A program made the translations under genes and the position numbers. From the NCBI GenBank assembly GCA_027579435.1, contig JANBPK010000823.1, forward strand, positions 1-64,000: a stretch of 64,000 nucleotides of DNA. Direction: 5' to 3'. Source of the DNA: Candolleomyces eurysporus. Lineage: Eukaryota > Basidiomycota > Agaricomycetes > Agaricales > Psathyrellaceae. Under the pieces are notes generated by a model. It saw nothing but the letters and a program-made list of their open reading frames with translations, did no database searches and was not told the origin of the DNA. How positions within the stretch are numbered: the first letter of the stretch is position 1; each line of letters begins with the position of its first letter. Shown piece after piece: positions 1 to 11,696 of this stretch.

Positions 1-1246
1 GAGTGTCCACCACCGGCCTGGGTGGGGATGGGGGGTTGCTCGTACGATGCCTGATCGACGGGGACTTGTTGGGGTGCGGGGGCACCTGAGGAGGAAGGAG
101 CGGGGTTCGAGGAGGCGTAGTAGGCCCCGGTTGAGGCTGAGTTGCGTTGAGCGTTGGCGACGGCGATACGTTCGCGGTTATCCAAGGAAGATTCGGATGG
201 TGTCCTAGATATCATCAAGGCTCGTCAGTGTCAGGTCGATAGAAAAGGAGAGAAGAACAAAAGAGATCGCGACAAAAGAAATAGGAAGAGAAACGAAGAA
301 GACAATACGTACTTGTGCATAGCAGCAAGCATATGAGGCGGGAACGCCTGCAAGGGTATCCCACCAGGGGAGACGGGAATAGGCCTCTGTCCACCAGGGA
401 CGTTCGACCTTGTACGGAACTCTCCAGGAGCCGGACCCATACCCATCGACGACGACGAAGGTGTCGACGGCACACCGTTAAACCCAGGCACCGGCACAGA
501 CGACGAACTGGGCGGACCACCATTCCAACTCGTTCTCCTCGAAATCGGGGTGGGGGGTTCAACGGGCGAGGGCTCGAGACTCGACAGATCGATACCGCCC
601 ATCATCATCCCCAAGGGCGTGTCGGCACCTCTCATAGGCGCGGTGCTGTCGATCGATTCGGTAGGCGAGGCGGTGGTGGACTCAAAGTCCCCATCGGTGG
701 TGACGGACATCAAATCGGATTTTGAGCCTTGATAAATAAAGGTGTCTTGGGCGTTTTGAGAGGGGTAGAACGTGAATTTGGGCTTGGGTGCGGGGACGAC
801 ACCGACACCTGGGCCAAGGCCCGAGGTGGAGATGGTGCGTTGTCGGGCGGGGGGAGGGGCGGGGATGGGGATGGGTCCGACGGGTGGTCGAGCGGGCGCG
901 ACATTGGCAGTGGCAGTGTTGATACGAGGTGGAGGGGGAGCGTGGGGGTGGGCAGAGACGTAGGCTGCAGGGTGTGGCCCTGGTGGAGGACGGCTAACGT
1001 TAACGTTGGGGGTGCCGGATGGGGGGTAGTAGGCAGGTGGGTAGCCGGCGGGTGGGGGTGGCTTCTGGCCACCAAAGACGTGGACTGAGAACCGTGCTGG
1101 CACGGTTGAGGCTCCTGGGTAACCCTAACGAATGATGAGTGACCGCAGCGACGCGAAACAGATGGGAGAGGACTCACCTTTGCATTCACGCCGTTTACAC
1201 CATACTTGGGACCAGCAGAAGAGGAGGCGGAATGGACGGCGAACAT
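1..1246 (-). CDS. Pro/Ser-rich protein, 5' part of a gene running off the window
   Basis: I do not recognise the family. The best model is three exons on the minus strand: 1246-1178, 1064-313 and 204-1 (continuing beyond the window), with introns 1177-1065 and 312-205. Donors are GTGAGT and GTACGT, acceptors end CCAG and CTAG, and all junctions keep one frame. The product starts MFAVHSASSSAGPKYG and is then low complexity: runs of Pro early on (KPPPPAGYPPAYYPP), many Ser/Thr and Gly, and no predicted membrane segment. It is probably largely disordered. The first exon and its start are inferred; the long middle exon is firm because the minus frame stays open for about 800 nt with strong composition bias. 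The gene diverges from CFT1 and shares its upstream region. Function unknown. Confidence 0.6.
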
Positions 1247-2100
1247 CCTGAGCTCGCACTGGGTGTTAGGATAATAGCAGTGGTAATAATATGGCGGAAT
1301 ATAAAGCACTGGTTAGTTGGAGACGAGGGTCATTGAAGTGAAGGGGGCTCCGGTAAACGAGGGCAGCGTCATATATAGGCCGCAATATCTCCCGAACGAA
1401 GAAGTGAACGTGAACCCAGATCTGTGGAATGGTTTGGTATGGATTGGACACGAGCCTGACTTGAGGCAAGGACGATGTTGATTGGACATGAGGTAGGTGT
1501 GGCACCTTTTCCTCTCTCGATCTGTGGCACACCGTACCGCAGACCTCCGTCTGACCTGCTGGCCATGGAATAAAGGGTCCAGGGAGGAAGATCTGATCGA
1601 GCTTCGAGGAGCAGCACATGCCTGTTCCCGTGTCGCAGGTTTAACGCCCAGACGTTAGAAAGGACACTGGTTTCATTATAAGCATCAACGGGATTGTAAA
1701 GGACTAAATGGTGGTAACTACACACCTGGGGCGAGGCAGGTACAGTTCCTGCAATTCCGAGGATTGGCACGTTTCCATCGATTCAGAGCACCATGGCAGT
1801 TCGGATTGTCGGTTTTCGGTGTAATTCATACCTGCACACTCAGTGACGCTTCGGAAAACGGATGGCCTCTGTCGTGGCTGCGTCCAAGGCCCACAACGAG
1901 TTCCGGAAGGAGACCAACGTCCTGGGATGGCCAGGGGTGGCCCGGGCACCCATACATCACCGGGGTCATGTGACCGTCCAAGGGTCTGAGCTCGCTGTTG
2001 TTTATTACCTTGTCGTCGTTGTCGACAGTGGCGACACTGTTTCCCGACTTTTATACATTGTGATTACCCGAAACCTCGCTTTGTATCTCTCTGGTTTGCA
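1247..2100. other. Shared upstream region between two divergent genes
   Basis: About 850 bp separates the inferred start of the Pro-rich gene from the CFT1 start. Short open frames occur on both strands but none has an ATG, splice sites and composition that fit a gene. A TATA-like stretch (TTTTATACATT, near 2049) lies about 50 nt before the CFT1 ATG. The region probably holds both promoters and 5' UTRs. Confidence 0.4.
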
Positions 2101-5100
2101 ATGCAAGCTGTCCGGCAGGATATCCTCCCCGCAAGCGGGGTAGAATTTGCAACGAGCTTAAAGCTCATACCTACCAGCCCATCCAAAGACCTCAGCCTGC
2201 GCCATGAATTTGTGTCCAGGGTCCTCTGCAATCTCGTCGTTGCTCGGTCCAACCTTTTACGAATCTTTGAGATTCGGGAAGAACCAGCCCCAATTCAAGC
2301 GTCGGTTGAAGAAGAACGCGAAAAACGCGCCCTCGTGCGCAAGGGAACCGAGGCGGTGGAGGGAGAGGCGGCTATGGACACCCAAGGCGACGGGTTTATC
2401 AGTATAGGAAAGGTATGTCCGTCCCTTTCTCAATGCAAGCTGTGATCTAACAGCCCGTAGACTATCCAAAAGACAGATGTGCAGCAGGCGACGGTGACTC
2501 GGATGTACTTTGTTCGAGAGCACAAGCTGCATGGCACCGTCACCGGCCTAAGCGGCGTCAGGATCATATCCTCCCTGGAGGATAAGCTCGACAGGCTGCT
2601 CGTGTCCTTCAAGGACGCCAAGGTATGTATAATGTCTTCCCATTACGTGCCCGCCAGTCCTATTAACATACCCTCAGATAGCCTTGCTGGAATGGTCCGA
2701 TGCGGTGCACGATCTGGTGCCGGTGTCCATCCACACGTACGAGCGAGCACCCCAACTCATGTCCCTCACTGCCCCCCTGTTCCGAAGTGAACTCCGCGTC
2801 GACCCTCTTTCGCGCTGTGCCGCCCTCGGCCTGCCCAACCACTCCATCGCCATCCTCCCCTTTTATCAATCCCAAGCCGAGCTCGACACGATCGACCTCC
2901 TGAACGACCCCACCGCGTCTTCCTCTTCTACGCGAGACGTCCCTTACTCGCCCAGCTTTATCCTCAATTTTGCGGTGCAAGTTGACTCGGGGATCCTCAC
3001 CGTTATCGACTTTGTCTTCCTCCCCGGGTTCAACAACCCCACGCTCGCGGTCCTGTACCAGACCGAACAAACATGGACCGGAAGGCTCAACGAGTTCAAG
3101 GATACCACCAAGCTCGTTGTGTTCACGTTGGATATATCGAACCAGAGCTATCCTATTTTGACCAAAATCGAGGGGTTGCCGCATGATTGTATGTATCTCA
3201 TACCGTGCACCGAGTTTTTGGTTGGAGGGTTGGTGGTGGTCAGTGGGGATCTCATCATTTATATCGACTCGACGAGGAGGGTTGCATTGCCGGTTAACGG
3301 ATGGGGTGGAAGGATATCCGATCTACCTCTGTTACCCTCCACGGACGCGAATGCGATGGTGGGGAGAGGCGACTTGAAGCTCGAAGGCTCCAGAGCGACA
3401 TTCATCGACGACAAGACGCTCTTCCTCATCCTCAAAGACGGGACTCTCTATACGGTGGAAGTGGTAGCCGAGGGCAAAACGGTGACCAAGCTCGTCATGG
3501 GTACCTCTCCCCTCGCCCAAACTGCGATTCCGGCTGTTATCGAACCTCTCCGTGGGGAATACGGTACCGCCCACTTCTTTGTCGGGAGCACCGTGGGCCC
3601 GTCAGTCCTCTTGAAAGCGGCGCACGTCGAGGAGGAGTACAACGACGAAGAAGACGGGACCGCAAATGGTGGTGAGGGAAGTAAAACTGCGGTTGTAGAT
3701 CAAGGCGACACGATGGATTGGGATGACGATGACGATGGTGCGTATTCTACCGTTCCTATTGACTTCTCTGACTGCGGGCGCTAACCAAGCACTCCAGACC
3801 TCTATGGCTCTTCGAAGCCCGCCCTTCCCACCGCCTCTTCCTCTACCCTAACCCCTGCCACTACCACCCCGAAGAAAACACGCACAGTGCTCCACCTCTC
3901 CCTGCGGGACTCACTCCCTGCCTACGGCCATATATCCTCCCTATGCTTCTCCTTGGCACAAGATGGCGATAAACCCGTGCCGGAGCTCGTGTGTACGACA
4001 GGGACGGGCGTGACAGGCGGGTTCACGTTGTTCCAGCGCGACTTGCCTGTGAAGACGAAGAAGAAGCTGCTGGCGGTGGGCGGTACCAGGGGCCTGTGGG
4101 CATTACCCGTCAGGCAGGGTGTCAAGTCGAATGCCAAGTCGAGTGGAGGTGGAAGTGGTGGAGGACATGGACATGCAGGCGGGGGAGCGTATATCGAGAA
4201 GGGTGTTAATCCGTTCAAGAAGGAGGGGTATGATACGCTGGTTGTTAGTACGGATGCTGCGCCGTCGCCTGGGTTGTCCAGGGTGAGTACAGTCGAGTGT
4301 CTTGAGCGCTTCGTTCGACTAATTCACATGCGCTACGATGCAGATATCAACAAGGAACCCGAACGCATTGCCAGGAAAACCGGATGTAAACATCACGACG
4401 AGGATACCGGGTACGACGGTGGGCGCTGCACCCTTCTTCCAGCGTACCGCGATTTTGGTGGTTATGACGAATGCTATCAAGGTTTTGGAGCCTGGTGGGT
4501 GTCAACCTTCGTCTTTTCCCTATCTCCTATCGCCCAACGTTCTTTGCTAACAACACCCTTATCATTCTTTGCAGATGGCTCCGAACGTCAAATCATACAA
4601 GACACGGACGGCAAGATGCCCAGACCCAAGATCCGGTCGTGCAGTATCTCGGATCCTTTCGTGCTCGTACTGCGAGAAGACGATTCGTTGGGGCTCTTCA
4701 TTGGGGAGACGGACAGGGGCAAGATTAGGAGGAAGGATATGTCGCCTATGGGTGACAGGGTGCGTTGATTTCTCGTTTTTTTCCGCCCTCATTTTCCTCT
4801 TCTTCACATCATTATATCGTTGACATTCGTTGCTGACCCTGTGCTTCCATTTTTTAGGCCTCAAGGTACCTCGCAGGGTGCTTCTACACGGATGTTTCGG
4901 GGCTCTTTGAAAAGCATTATCATAATTCGGCGCCCGCCACTGATGCGGCGACTGCGACGTTGCAGGCTGTGGTTAATGCCGGCGCCAAGTCGCAGTGGCT
5001 GTTGCTTGTGAGGCCCCAGGGTGTTTTCGAGGTGAGCCTTCGTCCTTGGTGGCTTTACTTGTCTTCCTAAATTAATTATAATTGTAATCGACGCCGCCCG

Positions 5101-8100
5101 TTAGATATGGACCCTACCGAAACTCGCGCTGGCCTTCTCGAATGACGGAATATCGGCGTTGCACAACGTGCTTGTGGACTCGCACGAGCCGGCGGCGCTG
5201 TCCCTGCCACAAGACCCGCCTAGGAAAGCGCAAGAGTTTGACGTGGAGCAGATTCTTTTGGCTCCGATCGGGGAGTCGGATCCTAAGCCTCATCTTTGTG
5301 TACGTTCTGTTCTTCTAGTCCTAGCGGACATATACTCAATTTAATTTGGACTCTCGATAGGTCTTCCTGCGCTCTGGACAACTCACGGTGTACCAAGGTC
5401 TACCTCTAGGCCAGAACCCCGCTGAGCCGATACAGGAGCCCCGAGCCTCGCATCTGGACGTCAAGTTTGTTAAAGTGACGTCGATTGCGTTCGAGATTCA
5501 GCGGTCCCATTATGATGAGCTTGTCGCCTCGTCTTCCAACCCCGGGTCCGCAGGCGGTGGTCCTGGTGGTCCCGGTGGCGAAAAAGGCGCTACCTCTGCT
5601 TCTGCTGCTGCTGGTTCTACGGGGTCCGGAACAGGGGGTGCTGTTGGAGCAGGGAGCAGCATCTTGGCGGAGCAGAAGAAGATTCCGAGGGTGTTTGTTC
5701 CGTTTGTTACTACGCCTCCTGTCGTGCCTAATCCTGGTGGAGCGCCGACATCGACGACGTATTCTGGAGTGTTCTTTACGGGGGATAGGCCAAACTGGAT
5801 TTTTGGGACGGACCATGGAGGTGTCCAGATTTACCCGTCTGGACATTCGGCTGTGAATGCGTTTACGACGTGTTCGATGTGGGAGGAGAGGGGTGATTTT
5901 TTGATGTATACCGAAGATGTACGTTTCTCTTGCTCTTCACTCTGGATCTTCCGATTTGTGCAAAGTTTCGNTTTTTTCTTTTTTCTTTTTCTTTTCGTAT
6001 TCCTTCGACAACATTAACTAACCCATCGTTCCGTAGGGCCCAACGCTTCTTGAATGGCTCCCTGACTTTAATTACAACTACTCACTCCCCTCGAGGTCGG
6101 TGCCTCGAGGTCGATCGTTCTCAAACGTGCTGTTCGATCCGTCGACGTGCCTTATCGTTGCTGCGTCCTGCATGCACGCGAAGTTTGCTTCGTATGATGA
6201 AGACGGGAATCGGGTCTGGGAGGCCGATGGTAAGTCTAACCGACCACGTTTCTTCATTCCCCGCTCTACCTAGAGCATCGTCACTTCATTCCTTCCCCTG
6301 CCCTACTTGTGAAGGGCTGGTCTCTTGATTGACTATGATTGACTCGTTGACTGACGCGCACTTTCTCTCCCTCTGGTTGCAGCACCAAACGTTTCGGACC
6401 CTTTATCGGAGACGTCGGCTCTTGAGCTCATTTCGCCCGACGGCTGGGTGACGATGGACGGGTGCGTACCTTCTCCTCTCATCCTATATTCTCCCACTCC
6501 AGGTGAGAACCAACTCTGATCGTGGGGTTGTCTTCCTAGGTTCGAATTTGCCAGCAATGAATACGTTAATGATGTCTCGATCGTTACGCTCGAGACGGCG
6601 GCTACAGAGACTGGACTCAAAGACTTTATAGCGGTAGGGACAACGATCGACCGGGGTGAAGATTTGGCGGTGAAAGGCGCGGTAAGTGCTTCTTCATTCA
6701 TCCGTTACTTCATTTCTCTCTTTATACGGTGATAGTACTGCATCACTTCATGCTTGCTGTGGTACGAGGGTTTGGCTTCGTAGCTATCACCGTGGCCGCC
6801 CTTCATTTTTTTTTTCATTGCTCCTCGCTTCTTGCTCTCATTTTACTCATATTCGATTGTCACCCCCCACTCCGAATCTCGTTTGGTTAATGATACTAAT
6901 AACGTGTTCTCTCGCAACCGCAGGCTTACATCTTTGAAATCGTGGAAGTTGTTCCAGACTCCGCGATCGCTCCTACACGGTGGTACAAGCTGCGCCTCCG
7001 TTGCAGAGATGACGCCAAGGGGCCTGTGACCGCTGTTTGTGGCTTCCAAGGATATTTGGTTTCCTCTATGGGTCAAAAGGTAAGCCCTTTTTTCCGCAAG
7101 CTCCGTTTTCGATTCTCTTTATGGTCTAAAAGCACATTTGCGTCTTTACCTTTGCTTCTTTCCTCGCGTTTTTCCGTTTTGGACTGGCGCGTGCCCGTTT
7201 TGGGTCTTGTTTTTAGGTTTTCGATCTCTTGCCCTTTCTTTCCTTTTTACTTTTCCTTTTCGCTCAAAGTGTAGAGTTTAAGCTAATAATGTGTACCCCA
7301 GATCTTCGTTCGGGCGTTCGATTCCGACGAACGCCTCGTGGGTGTTGCGTTTATAGATGTAGGGATTTATGTGACGTCGTTGCGGACGTTGAAGAACCTC
7401 CTCCTCGTTGGTGATGTTGTGAAGAGTGTTATGTTTGTCGCGTTTCAGGTGCGTAACTTCCGTTTTCTTACTTTCCAACCGCCGCCCTCTGTCCGCTTCC
7501 GCGTTCCTCGCTCCACTCGTCTCTTCGCTTTTGCCTCTTTGGTGCATTGTCGAAGCTAGTGGAGGGACGACGAGCTGCCTTAATGAGAGTAGTCACCCCA
7601 CCACGCCTTTCGATCGATTGTCTTGTGGCGGCGGCGGTTTGTTTGGTCCTGTCTATGTTACTGTGCGCTGACTCGTGTTTGTGGTGTTGTTGTCTGTTTT
7701 TGTAGGAGGACCCTTACAAGCTAGTTCTTTTGGCCAAAGACGTAGAGCACCACTGCATCACGAGCGCTGACTTTTTCTTCACCGATGACGGCGAATTGTC
7801 CATTGTTACTGGAGATGAGGAAGGCGTAATTAGGGTGTACCAGCATAATCCCGATGGTGCGTATCGTAACCATTCTTTTCCTTCATTTTCTCCCTTTCTT
7901 GCCAACCACGTTTTACTCGATCCTGACTGCGAGCCTTGCGCCCTGTATTTTCAGACCCCGACTCTAGAGATGGTAGGCATCTCCTGCTGCGCACGGAGTT
8001 CCATGGACAGGTCGAGTATAGATCATCTACGGTCATTGCAATGCGGAATAAGGACGACCCGTCGATCCCACAATCGAAACTGCTTATGGGAGCGACGGAT

Positions 8101-8467
8101 GGGACGCTCTTTTCCCTAACTCCAGTTGAAGAGAACTCGTTCAAGCGCTTGCAACTGCTCCAAGGCCAGCTGACTCGGAACATTCAACATGTTGCTGGGT
8201 TGAATCCCAAGGCGTTCCGGTGAGTAATTCTACACCGCTCCTTTTCCGTCCTCACTGTTTCACGCTTGACCACTAATGTGACATGGATTTAGGACTGTGA
8301 AAAACGAGTACAACTCGAAACCCTTGTTGAAGGGAATCTTGGATGGGAATTTATTGGCTCACTACGAATCCTTGCCGATTGCGAGGCAGAACGAGATGAC
8401 CCAGCAGATTGGGACGGAGAGGCATGTTGTTTTGAAAGATTGGATCTCGCTTTCTGGGCCATGGTAG
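2101..8467 (+). CDS. CFT1: Cleavage and polyadenylation factor subunit CFT1 (CPSF160 homologue)
   Basis: This is the large RNA-binding scaffold of the pre-mRNA 3' end processing complex in the nucleus. I derived 17 exons: 2101-2412, 2461-2622, 2678-3737, 3798-4282, 4344-4494, 4575-4759, 4858-5031, 5105-5299, 5361-5918, 6037-6229, 6383-6461, 6540-6681, 6924-7079, 7302-7448, 7706-7856, 7955-8219 and 8293-8467. They total 4590 nt, or 1529 aa, in one frame. Family hallmarks are the N-terminus (MQAVRQDILPASGVEF), the block HGTVTGLSGVRIISSLEDK, the late block AYIFEIVEVVP, and the CPSF-A C-terminal part from about residue 1230 to the end (LLLRTEFHGQVEYRS, NEYNSKPLLKGILDGN, ending SGPW). The N-terminal two thirds should form the beta-propellers of the DDB1/CPSF-A fold. 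Acidic and Gly/Ala-rich linkers (near 3700, 4140-4190 and 5540-5660) look like disordered insertions that make it slightly longer than animal CPSF160. The N at 5971 is in an intron. Identification is very secure; single exon edges could be off by a few bases. Confidence 0.96.
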
Positions 8468-9482
8468 GCGGTGAACGGATGATGTGCTTATAGTCTTTTA
8501 TTCTGTAGATCTCGCTTCTTTCGGGCATCGTAGCTCTTTATACTTTACATCGTGTTATATACGAGTCAGTTTCAATACAACTGTGGTAAGGCAAAAGAAA
8601 AAGATTGAGGCCAGAAGTCATATAAACAAGAATGAAGCAAGGTGACAAGGGCAAGCATCTTTTAACGTCTCAATACGGATTGGATTAGCCCTACCTGCGA
8701 GCTCATGCAGGATAAAAGGACCACAAATGGGTGGCCAGAAGTGGTGACAATGGTGCCCATTTCACTAGAGAGTTGGAGATGAAGTTCTCCATTTCTGCTG
8801 TCATCTCATTTGCTAGGACTATGACCATATTTTTGCCGATACTTTGCTCATCATATACGTGGTTTAACAAAGATATTAGACAACAGCCACTAAATTTGAG
8901 GTTTCAATTTGTCTGTACAATACTTTTAACATATACTGTAACAATCTGTACATAGGCATCGGTAGCGCATGACACACCAATTTTCTGTTGCTTATTGTTC
9001 AAAAAGCAATGTGTAGCACTTGCCCTGTTGCTTATTTTGCAAGTTGAAAAATAGCTACAATAATCGATTTTTTCAGCTAAAACTCTGTTCCAGTGCTACA
9101 TATTGTATACCATCAGCCCCAGTTCTACCATTGTCATCATAAGCTAGTAGACAAAATAATAAGCTGTGTCTGCTAGTAAGTAAAACAGTAACAGCAAGAT
9201 GAAAAGAATAATAATGCGCCCTCAGGTCTGGTAGAAAGAACTGAGAGGCAGCTAACTGAGACAGCAAGGTCATATACCACAGCAGGACTGCTGAGGTGAT
9301 TCCAGCTGTGGCATGGTGAGCACATCATGTTAGACAGACTCTATATAATCTCTTTGTTTTCATCATGATTTTGTTGGAGTCATGGCCAATACATTGTCCA
9401 ATGCCTGCAAGATGGAATTTCTTTGTAATTCTGGTGGGAATCAAGGTGGCACCAGCATCACATCAGTTTTTCCAGGGACATG
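8468..9482. other. CFT1 3' flank passing into CpG-poor repeat DNA
   Basis: The first 200-250 bp look like ordinary 3' UTR and terminator sequence. From about 8720 the composition changes to AT-rich with almost no CpG. No gene is visible; the short open frames have no family resemblance. The Tc1-like element is inserted at the end of this stretch, so the flanking repeat continues at 10810. Confidence 0.5.
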
Positions 9483-9484
9483 TA

Positions 9485-9521
9485 CAGTTGGTTCCGGAAA
9501 GTAACCGGACACCACGTGATC
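9485..9521 (+). repeat. Tc1-like element, left terminal inverted repeat
   Basis: 37 bp, the exact reverse complement of 10771-10807. It begins CAGTTGG next to a TA and ends CACGTGATC. Confidence 0.95.
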
Positions 9522-9641
9522 ACGGCGGGTTGCCCTATCTCGACGGTGTAACAAAAGCTGAATTGTGCAAGAATGAATACAAGAACGGTTACAAAACTCT
9601 GACAGTCGCTACTAACAATAAATCTCTACAGTGCTACAAAA

Positions 9642-10697
9642 TCAGTACCTTGTATGAGACCCTTCGGCTTGAATAACCGCAGAAACTCGTTTGGACATGC
9701 TCTTTGTATGCTTGTCAATTTGTTCGATCTCTAGCGAGTCCCAGGCTGTCTTGACAGCTTTAATGAGCTGAGCAGTTGTTGCTGGATGATGTGGAAGGTT
9801 GCGTATCATGGTTTTGAGGTCGTGCCAAAGAGGCTCGATTGGGCTGACATCGGGGGAGGAAGGGGGATGTGGGAATATCTTGATGTGATGGTCCTCCAAC
9901 CACTTCTTTGTCAATTTCGCATTATGGCTTGGTGCATTATCTTGCTGAAAGATGACCCCTCGCCTCTTCTTCTTCATGTTGCGATAGAACGGGGCTAGAA
10001 CTGGCTCAAGAACCTGGGAAATGTACCTCTCCTTTGTCATCCCTCCCCCTTTCCCACCTGGATATTCCAACACAACGAGTGGTCCCTTCTTCCCCTGCAT
10101 TATGCATCCCCACACCATTACACGGACACTCGACTGTTTGAATGTTGGTACTGTGCAGTTCTCGTCGAATTCTTCATCAACCTGACGTGTGACCCATACC
10201 CTCCCATGCCGATCATCAAGATGAATGTAGCATTCATCCGACCAGATCACATTTCGCCACTGGCGGTCTCTATAACTTTCATAGCGTCTTGCCCAGCTCA
10301 GCCGTTTCTTCTTCTGCAATGGTGTGAGGTATGGTTTCTTCCTCGCTACGCGCCTATGGTAACCCTGACTTGCAGCGAATTCGCGGACAGTATTGGTACC
10401 GATGCCGCCAACAGACTCGGATGCAATTTGATCAAAGGGTTTCCTTCGGTCAGCCTTGATTGTTCGCAGGACCTGTCGTTTCCCTCGATCGGTAAGCTTG
10501 GATGGACGCCCAGAGCGAGGTCGATTCTTGGTTGAACCTGTCGCTTGAAACTTCTTCCAAATATCTGATGCTGTTGACGTAGGGAGACCAACCAGGCGTG
10601 CAGATTCATTCACCTGGCCTGTTGCTTGCACTGCCCCAATAAATCTGTTTTTTGTTGGTGTGTCATGCTGGACTCTAGAAGTCTTAGTGAGGACCAT
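9642..10697 (-). CDS. Tc1-like transposase, DD34E type
   Basis: Catalyses cut-and-paste transposition at TA sites. The start is set at ATG 10697 (MVLTKTSRVQHDTPTKNRF), giving 351 aa, the usual size. An in-frame ATG at 10742 would add a 15-residue hydrophobic leader that is unlikely. An N-terminal paired-like helix-turn-helix region (residues about 10-115, including the GRPSKLT segment) binds the ends. The DDE catalytic core has first Asp in VIWSDECYIHL, second Asp in QQDNAPSHN and the Glu in SPIEPLWHDLK. There are 34 residues between the second Asp and the Glu, which defines DD34E. No stop or frameshift interrupts it and the stop codon lies inside the element. The sequence gives no sign of inactivation. 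Confidence 0.95.
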   Translation of the reverse strand: MVLTKTSRVQHDTPTKNRFIGAVQATGQVNESARLVGLPTSTASDIWKKFQATGSTKNRPRSGRPSKLTDRGKRQVLRTIKADRRKPFDQIASESVGGIGTNTVREFAASQGYHRRVARKKPYLTPLQKKKRLSWARRYESYRDRQWRNVIWSDECYIHLDDRHGRVWVTRQVDEEFDENCTVPTFKQSSVRVMVWGCIMQGKKGPLVVLEYPGGKGGGMTKERYISQVLEPVLAPFYRNMKKKRRGVIFQQDNAPSHNAKLTKKWLEDHHIKIFPHPPSSPDVSPIEPLWHDLKTMIRNLPHHPATTAQLIKAVKTAWDSLEIEQIDKHTKSMSKRVSAVIQAEGSHTRY

Positions 10698-10770
10698 CTC
10701 GAGCAGTACAAACAGATAGTAGTAGAGTAATTGTAAAGACATTCAGACGACCGTTCAACATCAACTGATA

Positions 10771-10807
10771 GATCACGTGGTGTCCGGTTACTTTCCGGAA
10801 CCAACTG
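10771..10807 (-). repeat. Tc1-like element, right terminal inverted repeat
   Basis: 37 bp, the exact reverse complement of 9485-9521, followed by TA at 10808-10809. Confidence 0.95.
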
Positions 10808-11696
10808 TATTGTGTGGACAAAGACAAAGAATATGGGACTGAAAGGCACATTTGAGATATATGGAGGAAAAATAGACCCATGTTTCATGTCTTTGGCCGA
10901 TGACTACATAGTGGTGGAATCTGGGTGAAAGAGGGTCTGTCTCCCAAAATGTGAACACAATGACAAATGCAGAATCACCCAAGCGGTTCTGCAGTGTACT
11001 GAGTGGTTGGCTGATCAATATGAGTCCAAATATGCCATAACAAGTCCAATATGAGACAAGGAAAAGGGCAATCAATGAGAGCATTGGATGTAATTATATA
11101 GTAATGCAATAAGAAAAGAAAAATATGTCTAACAGAAAGGTCCAATCATCTTGTCACTCTATTTCTGCTGCTGCAACTTTAAGCCAATTTATGGGAAGCC
11201 CAGCTAAGACAAATGAGTTGTTGACAACATCTGAGTAGCAGAAAGCAAGGTACCAACATTCAACAAATACAGAATAATCAATGCAATCTCTGTCCCTACT
11301 GCCTACTGCAAGACATATCCATTAAGCTCAACCTTGTTACTCAGAAGCACCATGCAGTAGGTGTTGCCTAATTTTGAATTTGTAATGTGTAATGCTGCAC
11401 TTGTTGGCAATTTTGCAAATGAGGTCGAGTGTAATGCACTGTTGCTTGTTGCCTATCAACAGATTGTTACAGTACAAGCATCCCTTTCAATTACACCCCA
11501 CCCAAAATTCATCTGCTGCTGGGGTGGAAGTTTCTTGAGCATGGAAAAATGTGTGCAGAAGGAATTGTCTGAATTTCAAGTCCTGATTTTGCATTTTGAC
11601 AGGGTGAAAAATGCCCAAAATTACCATAGTGGGCAATTTTGTGTATTTCAAAATGTGAAATCCAAAGTCATTATATTGGCAATACCTTCCACATGC
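10808..11696. repeat. CpG-poor anonymous repeat DNA
   Basis: AT-rich sequence with almost no CpG and many TG/CA dinucleotides. It continues the repeat that the Tc1-like element interrupted. No coding potential is visible; open frames such as 11361-11699 have no recognisable features. Confidence 0.45.

Larger units (their letters stand above)
9485..10807 (-). mobile_element. Intact Tc1/mariner-type DNA transposon
   Basis: A 1323-bp element bounded by perfect 37-bp terminal inverted repeats, starting CAGTTGGTTCCGGAAAG, and flanked on both sides by the TA dinucleotide expected as target duplication (9483-9484 and 10808-10809). It carries one uninterrupted transposase gene on the minus strand. 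Its CpG content is normal although the sequence around it is CpG-poor, so it arrived after the flank had decayed. By structure it could still be autonomous. Confidence 0.95.

Noticed and set aside
315..1103. Plus-strand and alternative-frame open frames in the first kilobase
   Set aside because: They are shadows of the Pro/Ser-rich minus-strand exon; GC-rich low-complexity codons keep several frames open.
10698..10742. Upstream ATG of the Tc1-like transposase
   Set aside because: It would add a hydrophobic leader unlike transposases; the ATG at 10697 gives the usual N-terminus.
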